Below, in pieces: positions 8,316 through 16,311 of a stretch of 51,077 nt of DNA. The stretch's first letter is position 1; every line of letters begins with the position of its first letter. Below the pieces are notes generated by a model that saw only the letters and a list, made by a program, of their open reading frames with translations, searched no databases and was not told the origin of the DNA. The stretch covers positions 1-51,077 of the forward strand of contig JAKJER010000046.1 in the NCBI GenBank assembly GCA_022705325.1, given 5' to 3'. Made by a program: the position numbers and the translations under genes. This DNA comes from Planctomycetota bacterium. GTDB taxonomy: Bacteria; Planctomycetota; Phycisphaerae; SM23-33.

Positions 8316-8344
8316 ATCATAGAGCCCGCGTCGGCGGAAGTCAA
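8316..8344 (-). promoter_or_regulatory. Promoter of the LysM lipoprotein gene
   Basis: On the minus strand, TTGACT at 8339-8344 and TATGAT at 8316-8321 have a 17-bp spacer. The predicted start near 8309 gives a leader of about 29 nt containing the ribosome-binding site. This is the best sigma-70-type match seen in the window. Confidence 0.6.
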
Positions 8345-8361
8345 CGATTCGCGACCTCGCG

Positions 8362-9093
8362 TCACCGCACCTGCGTTGCTGGGCGCAGCGTCAGCTCGCT
8401 GATCGTCACGTGCGCCGGCTGGCGGGCGATGTACAGCACCGCCTCGGCCACATCCCGGGCCGTCAGCGGCGCTTCGATCTTGCAGGACTGCTGGTAATCG
8501 GCGAAGGCGATGCCCTGGCTGTCGTGCAGTTCGGTCTCCGCAATGCCCGGCTGGAGGCACACGAAGCGGATCTTTCCGTCCGGCGCGTACTGACGTCGGA
8601 GCGAATCGGTCATGCCCGTCACCGCGTGCTTGGTGGCCACGTAGACAGCCGCGTTCTCCCACGCGAAACGTCCTAACATGCTCGATACGTTGATGACCAG
8701 CCCGGCGCCCTGCTTCTCCATCACCGGCAGCACGGCCCGCAGCACGTAGATCACGCCCAACAGGTTGGCCCCCACCTGCTGCTCGTCGCTGGAGGCGGGC
8801 AGGTCCAGGAACTTGCCCACCCACATGACGCCCGCGTTGTTGAGCAGCAGGTCGATCCGCCCGGCCTTATCCGCCAGACGCCCCACCGCCGCCGCGACGG
8901 CCCCCGAGTCCGTCACGTCGCACGGCAACACCATCGCGTTCGTCTCACCCAGTTCCCGCTGCAGCGCCCTCAACCGCTCCTCGCGCCGCGCCAACAGAGC
9001 GACGAAATACCCCTCCTTCGCCAGCGCCCGCGCCGACGCCTCCCCGATCCCCGCCGACGCTCCTGTGATCAAAGCGATTCTACGATCAGTCAT
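8362..9093 (-). CDS. Short-chain dehydrogenase/reductase (classical SDR)
   Basis: A 243-residue NAD(P)-dependent oxidoreductase of unknown substrate. It shows the cofactor motif TGASAGIGEA (TGxxxGxG), basic residues after strand 2 (LARREERL) suggesting NADPH, NNAGVMWVG, the catalytic Ser in INVSSMLGRF, and the YxxxK pair in YVATKHA. The final segment (LTARDVAEAVLYIARQPAHVTISELTLRPATQ) is typical of the YdfG-like group acting on 3-hydroxy acids, for example serine. That subgroup call is inference. ATG 9093 is preceded by AAAGGA. It lies 57 bp downstream of the S9 peptidase gene on the same strand. Confidence 0.88.
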   Translation of the reverse strand: MTDRRIALITGASAGIGEASARALAKEGYFVALLARREERLRALQRELGETNAMVLPCDVTDSGAVAAAVGRLADKAGRIDLLLNNAGVMWVGKFLDLPASSDEQQVGANLLGVIYVLRAVLPVMEKQGAGLVINVSSMLGRFAWENAAVYVATKHAVTGMTDSLRRQYAPDGKIRFVCLQPGIAETELHDSQGIAFADYQQSCKIEAPLTARDVAEAVLYIARQPAHVTISELTLRPATQVR

Positions 9094-9150
9094 GGATCAT
9101 CCTTTCCTGTTCGCCGTGATTGTGGGTTCGGGCCAAGCGCAGGTCGCCAA

Positions 9151-11802
9151 TCACCTCTCCCGCGGCTCTGCGCCCAGAAGGTGTCGCACGAAGAAATCCT
9201 GCATCCGTCGCCGCCCGTAGCCGCCGAAGCCCGCGCCGTGGCCCCGGCCCGGGATGACCAGCAGCTCGAAGTCCTTGTCCGCCCGCACCAGGGCGTCCAC
9301 TACCTGCATGGTCGAAGCCGGGTCCACGTTCTCGTCCATCTCGCCGACGGTCAGCAGCAGCTTGCCCTTCACGCGGTGGGCCTGCGTCACGTTGGACTGC
9401 TCGGCGTAGTGCGGGCCGACCGGCCAGCCCATCCACAGCTCGTTCCACCAGATCTTGTCCATGCGGTTGTCGTGGCAACCGCAGTCGGCGACGGCCGCCT
9501 TATAGAAGTCCCCGTGCGTGATCAGCGCCCGCATGGCGTTCTGCCCGCCGGCCGACGTGCCGTACACGCCCACGCGCGACAGGTCCATCCAGGGCCTGCC
9601 CGCGCCGGCCGCCTTCATCCACGCCACGCGGTCGTCCAGCCCCGCGTCGCCGAGGTTCTTCCAGCACACGTCGTGGAAGGCCTTCGAGCGGTTGGACGTG
9701 CCCATGCCGTCGATCTTGACCACCACGAAGCCCAGCTCAGCCATCGCCTGCGCCGAGTGATACGCCCGGAATGACTTGGGCACGGCGTTGCCCTGGGGCC
9801 CCGCGTAGATCTCCTCCAGCACGGGGTACTTCTTCTTCGCGTCGAAGGTCGTGGGCGTGAAGATCACGCCGTAGATGTCCGTCTTTCCGTCGCGGCCCTT
9901 GGTGGCGAACGGTTCCGGGGCCCGCCACCCCGCCGCCCGCAGCGCCGACGCGTCCGCCCGCTCCAACTCGCACACCAGCGAGCCGTCGACGGTGCGGCGA
10001 AGCTCGTGTACCGGCGCCAGGTCCACCCGCGAATACGTGTCGATGAAGAATCGCCCATCGGGCGAATACTCGATCTCGTGCGTGCCGTCCCCGGCCGTCA
10101 GCACCGTCAGGCCGCTGCCGTCGAAATTCACGCGAGCGTAGTGGATGAAGTACGGATCCTGGCCCACAACATGCGGTTTCATCGTGGCACGGCCATCTTG
10201 GCCGTGCGTCGCAGGGCCGTCCCGGCCCTGCCCCACGGGCGCGACGCCCGTGGGACGCATGGGCGAGACGCCCATGCCACGTTCTTGAAGCCCCTCTGAA
10301 ATGCCTCCGCAGCGGAACCACACCTGGCGTTTCTCCTCGTCCACTCGCTCCACGCTCCGCACCACCCACGGGCCGCGCGTGATCGGGTTCTTCACCTTGC
10401 CCGTAGCCAGGTCGCAGAGGTACAGGTGGTTCCATCCGTCCCGCTCGGACATCCAGATCGCCTCGCCGCTCGCGTCGATGCGGTGCAGGAAGAGCTTGTG
10501 CGCGTAGTCGAAGAACGTCTTGCACGGCTCGTCGATCGCCGCCCGCGCCCGCCCGCTCGCCGCGTCCACCGCGATCAGCCGCATCGCCTGGTGCCCGCGC
10601 TGGTTGTACAGGAAGCTGAAGCTCTTCGAGTCGGCCGCCCACCGCAGCCGCGTCAGCTCGTACGGATTCGCGAAGAGATCGTCCGCGACGGGGATCTGCT
10701 TTCGCCCGGCCGCGTCGAACAGGCACGGCCGCGGGTGCGGCAGGCGGTCGCCGGGCTTGAGGTATTCGTACGAGTGCAGCCTGGGCTGGAGTTGGTCGCG
10801 AGGAGACGACTCGACGTAGTAGACGCGCCGTGTCTGGCCCGGCCGGGTGCGGAAGACCACGACGCGAGACGAGTCCGGCGACCAGTAGATCTCGCCCCCG
10901 TAGGCGTCGTCGGCCTTGCCGTCGCTCGTGAGCGCGTGCGTCTTCCCCCCGGCCCGCTCGCGAAGGTAGAGGTTGTGGTCGCGGAAGAACGCCTCGTACC
11001 TGCCGTCCGGGCTTCGCGGCCCGGCCCGCACGGCGTCGCGCTCGCGGCCGTCGCGCTCGCGCCGGGCCCGGGCGGGCTGAGTGGCCGACCGGGTGGCCGG
11101 CGGCTCGATCACCGCCTCGGTCGGCTCGTCGGCGCCCTCGAACCGCCCCAGGACGTTGCCTTTGTCGTCGACCGCCAGCCAGGCGTGTCCGGAGAAGGTG
11201 TGTTGTTCGTACCTCGCCCCAGCCGCCAGCTTGCCGTACGATCGGCGGTCCCCATCGTCGGCCAGCCAGAATAGCTCGACCTCGCGCCCGCTGCGATTGA
11301 TGAAGGTGAGGAACGTCTCCTCGCCGCGCCGGCTGGAACGCCTGCGTGGCCGACTCGGCCCGCGGGCCACGATCGGCCCGTCATACGGCCCAAGGATGTA
11401 ATCGCTCAGCGAGCACTTCCAACCCTTGCCCGCGCACCGCAGCAGCAGACTCTTGCCGTCCCCCGGCATGTCCATCCGGTCGATGGCGATCCTGTCGGCC
11501 GCCACCGCTTTGCCCGTCGCCTTCGACATCGCCGCGGCCAGCCGCTCGTGATCGAAGGCCGGCCCGCGCGTGCCTTTCTCGGCGTCGACCAGGACGTACT
11601 GCCAGCGCCCCCCGCCCAGATCCTTGCGGTACCAAAACCGCCCGCCTCCTTCCAGCCAGTTCGCCTGGAGCGTGTGGTTGAGGACCTTGCCCCGTGTCAA
11701 CTCCGCCAGGCCGGCGGAGCGTTCATAGTCCGCCCGCGTGCCTTGACCCGAAGTTGGCGCAGAAAAGGCCGCAATCAGCAGGGAGAGAACGAATCGTTTC
11801 AT
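9151..11802 (-). CDS. Secreted S9-family (dipeptidyl-peptidase-IV-like) serine peptidase with an in-frame repeat insertion
   Basis: An 883-residue protein. It has an export signal (MKRFVLSLLIAAFSAPTSGQ), a beta-propeller region with many YWSPDS / RWAADSK / WMSERDGWNHLYL blades (about 100-600), and a C-terminal alpha/beta-hydrolase domain. The nucleophile is Ser750 in YGTSAGG, the acid lies in GEMDENVDP and His is near residue 855 in PGRGHGAG. The order matches DPP-IV/prolyl oligopeptidases, which cleave after proline or alanine. About residues 508-541 are a foreign-looking insert (GMGVSPM...HGQDGRAT) coded by four tandem hairpins; the frame is preserved. ATG 11802 is chosen over upstream in-frame ATGs because the signal peptide starts there and a promoter overlaps the longer version. 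It may be read from a leaderless mRNA. Confidence 0.9.
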   Translation of the reverse strand: MKRFVLSLLIAAFSAPTSGQGTRADYERSAGLAELTRGKVLNHTLQANWLEGGGRFWYRKDLGGGRWQYVLVDAEKGTRGPAFDHERLAAAMSKATGKAVAADRIAIDRMDMPGDGKSLLLRCAGKGWKCSLSDYILGPYDGPIVARGPSRPRRRSSRRGEETFLTFINRSGREVELFWLADDGDRRSYGKLAAGARYEQHTFSGHAWLAVDDKGNVLGRFEGADEPTEAVIEPPATRSATQPARARRERDGRERDAVRAGPRSPDGRYEAFFRDHNLYLRERAGGKTHALTSDGKADDAYGGEIYWSPDSSRVVVFRTRPGQTRRVYYVESSPRDQLQPRLHSYEYLKPGDRLPHPRPCLFDAAGRKQIPVADDLFANPYELTRLRWAADSKSFSFLYNQRGHQAMRLIAVDAASGRARAAIDEPCKTFFDYAHKLFLHRIDASGEAIWMSERDGWNHLYLCDLATGKVKNPITRGPWVVRSVERVDEEKRQVWFRCGGISEGLQERGMGVSPMRPTGVAPVGQGRDGPATHGQDGRATMKPHVVGQDPYFIHYARVNFDGSGLTVLTAGDGTHEIEYSPDGRFFIDTYSRVDLAPVHELRRTVDGSLVCELERADASALRAAGWRAPEPFATKGRDGKTDIYGVIFTPTTFDAKKKYPVLEEIYAGPQGNAVPKSFRAYHSAQAMAELGFVVVKIDGMGTSNRSKAFHDVCWKNLGDAGLDDRVAWMKAAGAGRPWMDLSRVGVYGTSAGGQNAMRALITHGDFYKAAVADCGCHDNRMDKIWWNELWMGWPVGPHYAEQSNVTQAHRVKGKLLLTVGEMDENVDPASTMQVVDALVRADKDFELLVIPGRGHGAGFGGYGRRRMQDFFVRHLLGAEPRER
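10187..10277. repeat. Array of four perfect hairpins inside the S9 peptidase gene
   Basis: Four back-to-back inverted repeats, each with a 3-nt loop: GCACGGCCA/TGGCCGTGC (10187-10207), CAGGGCCG/CGGCCCTG (10212-10230), CCCACGGGCG/CGCCCGTGGG (10232-10254) and GCATGGGCG/CGCCCATGC (10257-10277). Stems are 8-10 bp with no mismatch. The region is read through in frame by the peptidase, giving a Gly/Pro/Met/Arg-rich peptide that does not resemble the surrounding propeller blades. I recall similar GMGVSPM / HGQDARAT peptides in planctomycete protein sequences but cannot check this here. Confidence 0.85.
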
Positions 11803-11809
11803 GCATGGC

Positions 11810-11838
11810 ATGGTAGCGAAAGCCGGGACGGCCGACAA
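11810..11838 (-). promoter_or_regulatory. Candidate promoter of the S9 peptidase gene
   Basis: On the minus strand, TTGTCG at 11833-11838, a 17-bp spacer, and TACCAT at 11810-11815. Seven bases separate the -10 from the ATG at 11802 and no Shine-Dalgarno sequence fits between them, so a leaderless transcript is predicted. Confidence 0.45.
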
Positions 11839-11914
11839 TGCGATTGACAGTGCCTTGGTTCGGGGTTCAAGTAGAATGAGATTTCATGCTTCACCTGGCG
11901 CAAAGGAGCAACCG

Positions 11915-12205
11915 ATGCCGTGCCTGCTGGTGATTCTCTCGCTGCTGCTGCCGCGGCTGGCCCTGGTGCTGATCTTCCTGTTCACCACGTGGTTCCACGC
12001 GGTCTTCGCCGGCTGGGTGCTGCCGCTGCTGGGGTTCATCTTCCTGCCCTACACGACGCTGGCGTACATGGGCGCGACCCTGAAGGCGGGAGCGGTCAGC
12101 CCGCTGTGGCTGGTGCTCATCATCCTGGCCGTGCTGGTGGACATCGCCCACTGGGGCGGCGGCTACAGCCAACGCCGACGGCGACGCCGGCGCCGGCGGC
12201 GGTAG
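11915..12205 (+). CDS. Small membrane protein with a ten-arginine C-terminal tail
   Basis: A 96-residue protein of unknown function. Almost all of residues 1-82 is hydrophobic, with about three membrane segments (4-25, 28-52, 60-80). The chain then ends in GGGYSQ followed by ten consecutive arginines. The tail is coded by mixed CGN codons (CGC, CGA, CGG), so it is not a pure triplet tract. AAAGGAG lies a few bases before ATG 11915. The upstream region shows TAGAAT at 11872-11877 but no well-spaced -35. It is divergent from the S9 peptidase. I recall small membrane proteins of similar build annotated as hypothetical; no function is claimed. Confidence 0.75.
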   Translation: MPCLLVILSLLLPRLALVLIFLFTTWFHAVFAGWVLPLLGFIFLPYTTLAYMGATLKAGAVSPLWLVLIILAVLVDIAHWGGGYSQRRRRRRRRRR

Positions 12206-12275
12206 CGGCCGTGGCGGGCTGACGCGCTCCCGGCTGGCGGCCGCCTTCCATAAACCATGACAGAGAGGTGAATGA

Positions 12276-12719
12276 ATGCGAAACTGGACAGCTACTCTGT
12301 TGTCCCTATCATTGGCGATTGCATCCTGCACAGTGAAAGGGCCTCGACCCTCTGGGCCTCCATTCTTGCTGACTGTCACTCTGCGCGATTCGAACGGAGA
12401 CTCCGTAGCAACGCTCGTTGCTTCTGGATCGGCATTCCTCCCAGGTGGCGGCGTCGCTATTATCGAATCTACCACCAGGACATTCGGCGAAAGAGAGTTC
12501 CGAGGAAGCGAATGTCTGGACAACAGTGGTAACTGGATTATCAGGTACATGTTGCATCAGAGTGGCAAGAGTGCTTTGGTACGTGTAGAAAGTCGGGTCA
12601 GCTTCCGTGTAGGTCCGGATCCTCTGGTCCCTGACATGACGTTGGAACTAGGTGGGAGTAAGTACACAGAATCGCTTGAGCTGCCTGCAGGTGATTACAC
12701 GATCAACGCTAGATGGTGA
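12276..12719 (+). CDS. Hypothetical lipoprotein of atypical base composition
   Basis: A 147-residue protein of unknown function. It starts with a short signal ending in a lipobox (LAIASC, residues 13-18). A beta-rich region follows that may be a small immunoglobulin-like or carboxypeptidase-regulatory-like fold: LTVTLRDSNGDSVATLVAS...GDYTINARW. Base composition and codon use are clearly less GC-rich than the neighbours, with many A/T third positions, which suggests recent acquisition. ATG 12276 is preceded by GAGAGGTG. A different-frame ATG at 12272 gives only a short ORF. It is directly followed by the 331-bp palindromic element. Confidence 0.6.
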   Translation: MRNWTATLLSLSLAIASCTVKGPRPSGPPFLLTVTLRDSNGDSVATLVASGSAFLPGGGVAIIESTTRTFGEREFRGSECLDNSGNWIIRYMLHQSGKSALVRVESRVSFRVGPDPLVPDMTLELGGSKYTESLELPAGDYTINARW

Positions 12720-13297
12720 TTAGATCGGCCGGTGGCCGCCCTAACGATGAAGGGCGTGAATTGTGGCACCCCCAAGCTGCGCCTTGCTGTTACCCACATC
12801 TTCCGCACGCCGACCCCCGCCGGTTCATCCGGCGGGTGAACGAGTTTGGGTGGGCTAGCAAGCCAGTAGGCTCCTCTTCTCGCCCCCTGCCGGTTCATCC
12901 GGCAGGAGGGGAAGTTTTCCCGCTTGGGAGCCGCCTGCGATAGCCAAGCAGACTTGTTCACCTGCCGCCCAAGGCGGCAGGGGTCCGTTTGATCACGCCC
13001 TGGAGCTAACCCGCTCAAACTGATCCACCCGCCGCACAAGGCGGCGGGGGTAAAGATGTGGGTAACAACAGGCGCTGCGCTTGGGGGTGGCACCGCAACA
13101 GAGTCCTTGGGACGGGCACCTCCTTTCACGCGTCCGTCACCCCAGGGCTCCCCGGGCAAGTCTCGTCGCCGTCCAGTGCGTGCGACCAAGGTAAGACTAT
13201 TGGAACGGCTGGCAACGGTCGTCAGCGTGAGGTCCTAGGGAAATGTCGGCTTATCCGGGAGACTCCGGCTATGATAGGCTTCCAGAGGAGCGCGAGC
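12720..13297. other. 578-bp stretch without a gene, mostly the composite palindromic element
   Basis: Lies between the AT-richer lipoprotein gene and the secreted lyase-like gene. Positions 12763-13093 are the nested-palindrome element described separately. Positions 13094-13297 hold no recognisable gene. They contain TATGAT at 13270-13275, a possible -10 without a good -35, and the GAGGAG ribosome-binding site of the next gene. In-frame upstream extensions of that gene run through the element and look non-coding. Confidence 0.7.
12763..13093. repeat. 331-bp composite palindromic element with ~40-bp terminal inverted repeats (MITE-like)
   Basis: The ends are imperfect inverted repeats (12763-12802 and 13053-13093). 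They share GTGxCACCCCCAAGC at the outer side and a perfect 15-bp TGTTACCCACATCTT at the inner side. Inside are four perfect 8-bp hairpins in mirrored order: CCCGCCGG-ttcat-CCGGCGGG (12816-12836), CCTGCCGG-ttcat-CCGGCAGG (12886-12906), CCTGCCGC-ccaag-GCGGCAGG (12961-12981) and CCCGCCGC-acaag-GCGGCGGG (13028-13048). Further inverted matches, such as GGTGAAC near 12834 with GTTCACC near 12957 and GTCCGTTTGA with TCAAACTGATC, nest between them. It has no coding capacity. No clear target-site duplication was found, so mobility is only inferred. Confidence 0.8.
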
Positions 13298-15169
13298 ATG
13301 GATATCAGAACCTGCTTGTCTGGCCTGGTGTTGCTGTTGGGTATTGTCCCCTCTCACGGTTTGGCGCAGGAAGTGTCGCGGGTAACGCTCTCCAAGGGCT
13401 GGGCGACCTTCGGACTGTCGCTTCCCCCCGGCGCCGTCAAATCGGCGGTCAAGGTGGCCTCGTTCGACACGCAGACCGACGTCAAGAACCGCTGGCCCGA
13501 TGGCTCGATTCGCTTCGCCGTCGTGACCTGCAACGCATCCAAGGCCGGCGAATTCGAGATCGCCTCCGCGCCGGCCGGGCCGGGAAGCTTCTCGCCCATC
13601 GTGCCCGCGGCATCGGTGGACCTGGACGTGCAGGGCACGGTCTATACCGCCCGGCTTGGCAATGCCGCCGGTTCCGATCGCTGGCTTTCCGGCCCCCTCG
13701 TCGAGGAATGGCGCCAGGTCGTGGTCCCCGCATATGGGTCCGCCAACCACGGGCAGCTTCGCGTCCTGTTCGACACGAGAGTCTATCGGGACGGCCAGGC
13801 CCGCCTCGACGTGACGGTGGAGAATGTGCTGGATGCCTTGCCGGCCTCATCCGTCGTCTATGGCGCCAAGATCGTCGCCAATGGCAAGACGCTCTACGCC
13901 CAAGGCCCGATCAACCACATTTGGCTTGCCCGATGGCGGCGGACCTTCGACGTCGCCCTGGCCGGAGCCTCCGTGGTTCATGACTTCACGTCCGCGATCG
14001 AGGCGCACGCCATACCCAACTACTGGAAGGGCATCGCCGACAAGGCAACGCCCTCCGTCGCCAAGGGCTTCGACCCCATGGGCCTGGCCGGCCTCACGCC
14101 CTCCATGTGCGACTGCGGCGGCCGTCCGGAGATGGCCCCCTATCCCGACTGGGCCGCTGAGTATCTGGTGCATCAGCGCAAGGAGCAGAAAGCCTTCGTC
14201 CTTCGCCACGGCGAGCAGGCGGGGTCCTGGCCGATGCACCTTCGAGAGCCCGACGCCGGACGCCACTGCGGAGTCGGAGCGGGCAGATACACATCGCTGG
14301 ACCAGCGCCCGGATTTCTGGTTTGACAACCGGGGGAAGGACCATCCCGCGGGCCCCGTCTCTGTGGCGTACGCTCGCTGGGGGCAAGGCGTGCCCGTTCC
14401 GGACATCGCCCATCAGCCTTCCCTCGCCTTCATCCCCTATCTGGTCACGGGCGATCGCTACTTCGTGGACGAGATGGCATTCTGGGCGAACTTCTGCCTC
14501 CTGGGCAGCTATGAACACGAGGGCGCACAGGCCCTGATCCATCACAATGAACTCCGCGGCATAGCCTGGGCCACGAGGAACCTTGCCGACGCGGCCGCCT
14601 ACATGCCGGACGGAGAGGCGATGAAGAAGTATCTGGAGGAGAAGCTCAGGAACAATCTCGCCTGGTTTGACCAGTATGCGAAGAGCCACAAATCGCCGCT
14701 CGACACCGTGTTCGAGAAGCCGGGGGTTCCGAGCCATGAGAAACACACCTCCGTCTCCTACGGGGGCGGATACGGCCAGCTTGCGTGGGCGATCGATCGT
14801 GCCAACCGGCTCGGCTATCCCGGAGGGACGATGCTGAGAGACAGGCTCTCCCGGTTCGTCCTGCGACTGTTCACCAGCGAACCCGCCTTTCCGAGGAATG
14901 CGGCGACGCCGCTTTGGCTTCACGTCGGCCCCGCGGGGAAGGAACACTATTACACCACGCTGTCCCAACTGGCAGCCGCCAACCCGGGCGGCGACTCCAT
15001 GTATGCCCACTGGGTTCGCCTGGCGCTCGTCATCGCCGTGGAGAACAAGTTCCCCCGCGCCCAAGAGGCGTACGACTACAATTGGAAGATCTGCCAGACC
15101 GGCGCCGGCAACGGTGGGATCGTGATACGTTCCACGGGAGGTTGGGCGGTGCTGCCAGACGCGGAGTAA
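13298..15169 (+). CDS. Secreted protein resembling RIFT-barrel/exo-rhamnogalacturonan-lyase-like polysaccharide enzymes
   Basis: A 623-residue protein with a cleavable signal (MDIRTCLSGLVLLLGIVPSHGLAQ). The N-terminal part begins with a motif I associate with RIFT-barrel proteins: GWATFGLSLPPGAVKS followed by RWPDGSIRFAVV. The C-terminal half has helical repeats of the (alpha/alpha)6 type (HHNELRGIAWATRNLADAAAYMPDG). A polysaccharide lyase or glycosidase role would fit the nearby GH106-like gene, but no catalytic residue can be named. ATG 13298 is used because GAGGAG lies 8 nt upstream and the signal peptide starts here. ATG 13271 is an alternative. Function is uncertain; coding status is firm. 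Confidence 0.7.
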   Translation: MDIRTCLSGLVLLLGIVPSHGLAQEVSRVTLSKGWATFGLSLPPGAVKSAVKVASFDTQTDVKNRWPDGSIRFAVVTCNASKAGEFEIASAPAGPGSFSPIVPAASVDLDVQGTVYTARLGNAAGSDRWLSGPLVEEWRQVVVPAYGSANHGQLRVLFDTRVYRDGQARLDVTVENVLDALPASSVVYGAKIVANGKTLYAQGPINHIWLARWRRTFDVALAGASVVHDFTSAIEAHAIPNYWKGIADKATPSVAKGFDPMGLAGLTPSMCDCGGRPEMAPYPDWAAEYLVHQRKEQKAFVLRHGEQAGSWPMHLREPDAGRHCGVGAGRYTSLDQRPDFWFDNRGKDHPAGPVSVAYARWGQGVPVPDIAHQPSLAFIPYLVTGDRYFVDEMAFWANFCLLGSYEHEGAQALIHHNELRGIAWATRNLADAAAYMPDGEAMKKYLEEKLRNNLAWFDQYAKSHKSPLDTVFEKPGVPSHEKHTSVSYGGGYGQLAWAIDRANRLGYPGGTMLRDRLSRFVLRLFTSEPAFPRNAATPLWLHVGPAGKEHYYTTLSQLAAANPGGDSMYAHWVRLALVIAVENKFPRAQEAYDYNWKICQTGAGNGGIVIRSTGGWAVLPDAE

Positions 15170-15218
15170 GACGCAGGCCGGCGACGGTTCGACTCCGACG
15201 ATCGACCAAGAAACCGTC

Positions 15219-16286
15219 CTACTTGGCCGGCTTGCTCGTCACCGGCCTGCTCGCCGGTGCGGCCTTGGCCAGTTTCTCCGCCGTCTGGCGGACGAGGGCC
15301 GCGGGCAGCGTGTAGGTGCTCACGCGGAGGGCGCGGGCGATGTTCACGCCGACCACGCGCCCGTCGAGGTCCACCAGCGGCCCGCCGCAATCGCTAGGCG
15401 CGATCGTCAGATCGTGGGGCACCACCTGCGGGAACCCGCGCCGCCGGGCGCTGAACGGCCCGCCGCCCCACTTGTCCTGGGGTAGCGTAAGATCCCGCTT
15501 GCCCAGCACCGCCTTGATCTCCAGTTCCTTCTCGCCCCGCTGGATCAGCAGGCGGATGGTCGCGCCGGGCAGGAGTTTCTGGATCGCCCCCACCACCTGC
15601 GAGGCGTCCTTGACCTCATGGCCCTCGACCCGCTTGAAACGGTCGCCCGCCAGCAGGCCCGCCTTGGCGGCGGGTGAGTCGGGAGTGATCACCTGGATCT
15701 CAGTGCCCGCCTCGCCCTCGCCCAACCCCACGCCCAGGAAGCCGCTGTCGCCTGACGGCGTCCGCCGCGAACCGGGGATCTCCTGCGGCTTGTCGCTGAC
15801 CACGCCCAACGCGAGGGGTGCGCCCTCGGGGGCGGCGGCGGCCACCAGGCTGCCGGGCGGCGGCGGACCCGCTCGCCACTTGACCGGCGGCAGGTCGCGG
15901 GCGTCGATGTCCAGCAACGCCAGGTCAGTCGCCTCGTCTCGCCCCAGCAGGCGGGCGGGCAGCGTTCGCCCGTCGGCCAGCTTGCAGGCGACCTTGCCGC
16001 TCAGTTCGCTGGCCTTGGTGACGATCCGCCCGCCCCCGACGGACGTCCCCAGCGCAACGGGCTTGGAGTCGCACACGACGCGGACGGTGGCGGCGGCCGC
16101 GGGGGCCAGGGCCGCTTTCCAGGCGGCTTGGACCTCCGGGGCGGTCTTGAGATATCCGATCGTCCGGTGAACTCGCCCGCGGAGGCGTTGCCCTTCGCGG
16201 ACAGCCGGGCGGGTGGACTGGGCCCAGGCGGGCCCGGCCGTCAATGCAGCCAGGAGCAGCACGGCGATGCACGTTCTTCGCGTCAT
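15219..16286 (-). CDS. HtrA-like pseudoprotease with the PDZ domain inserted inside the trypsin fold
   Basis: A 355-residue exported protein (signal MTRRTCIAVLLLAALTAGPAWA). The trypsin-like part is recognisable: a strand ending GGGRIVTKASEL (about 84-95), RDEATDLALLDID with the Asp at 121, and SDCGGPLVDLDGRVVGVNIA (298-317). The usual His of the TxAHV-type motif is Ser93, and the nucleophile Ser of GxSGGP is Cys300, so normal serine-protease chemistry looks impossible. A PDZ domain (GFLGVGLGEGEAG...IKAVLG, about 182-262) lies between the Asp and nucleophile regions instead of after them. The gene follows an intact HtrA-like gene by 25 bp on the same strand, so the two proteins may work together, with this one as a binding partner; that is inference. 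Confidence 0.82.
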   Translation of the reverse strand: MTRRTCIAVLLLAALTAGPAWAQSTRPAVREGQRLRGRVHRTIGYLKTAPEVQAAWKAALAPAAAATVRVVCDSKPVALGTSVGGGRIVTKASELSGKVACKLADGRTLPARLLGRDEATDLALLDIDARDLPPVKWRAGPPPPGSLVAAAAPEGAPLALGVVSDKPQEIPGSRRTPSGDSGFLGVGLGEGEAGTEIQVITPDSPAAKAGLLAGDRFKRVEGHEVKDASQVVGAIQKLLPGATIRLLIQRGEKELEIKAVLGKRDLTLPQDKWGGGPFSARRRGFPQVVPHDLTIAPSDCGGPLVDLDGRVVGVNIARALRVSTYTLPAALVRQTAEKLAKAAPASRPVTSKPAK

Positions 16287-16311
16287 GGACGATCCTTGTG
16301 GTTGGCGGTGG

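Noticed and set aside
12763..13093. CRISPR array
   Set aside because: The hairpins are not direct repeats with equal-length spacers; they differ in stem and loop and are arranged in mirror symmetry.
13058..13297. 80-residue N-terminal extension of the lyase-like protein
   Set aside because: It begins inside the terminal inverted repeat of the palindromic element. The signal peptide and GAGGAG ribosome-binding site fit ATG 13298.
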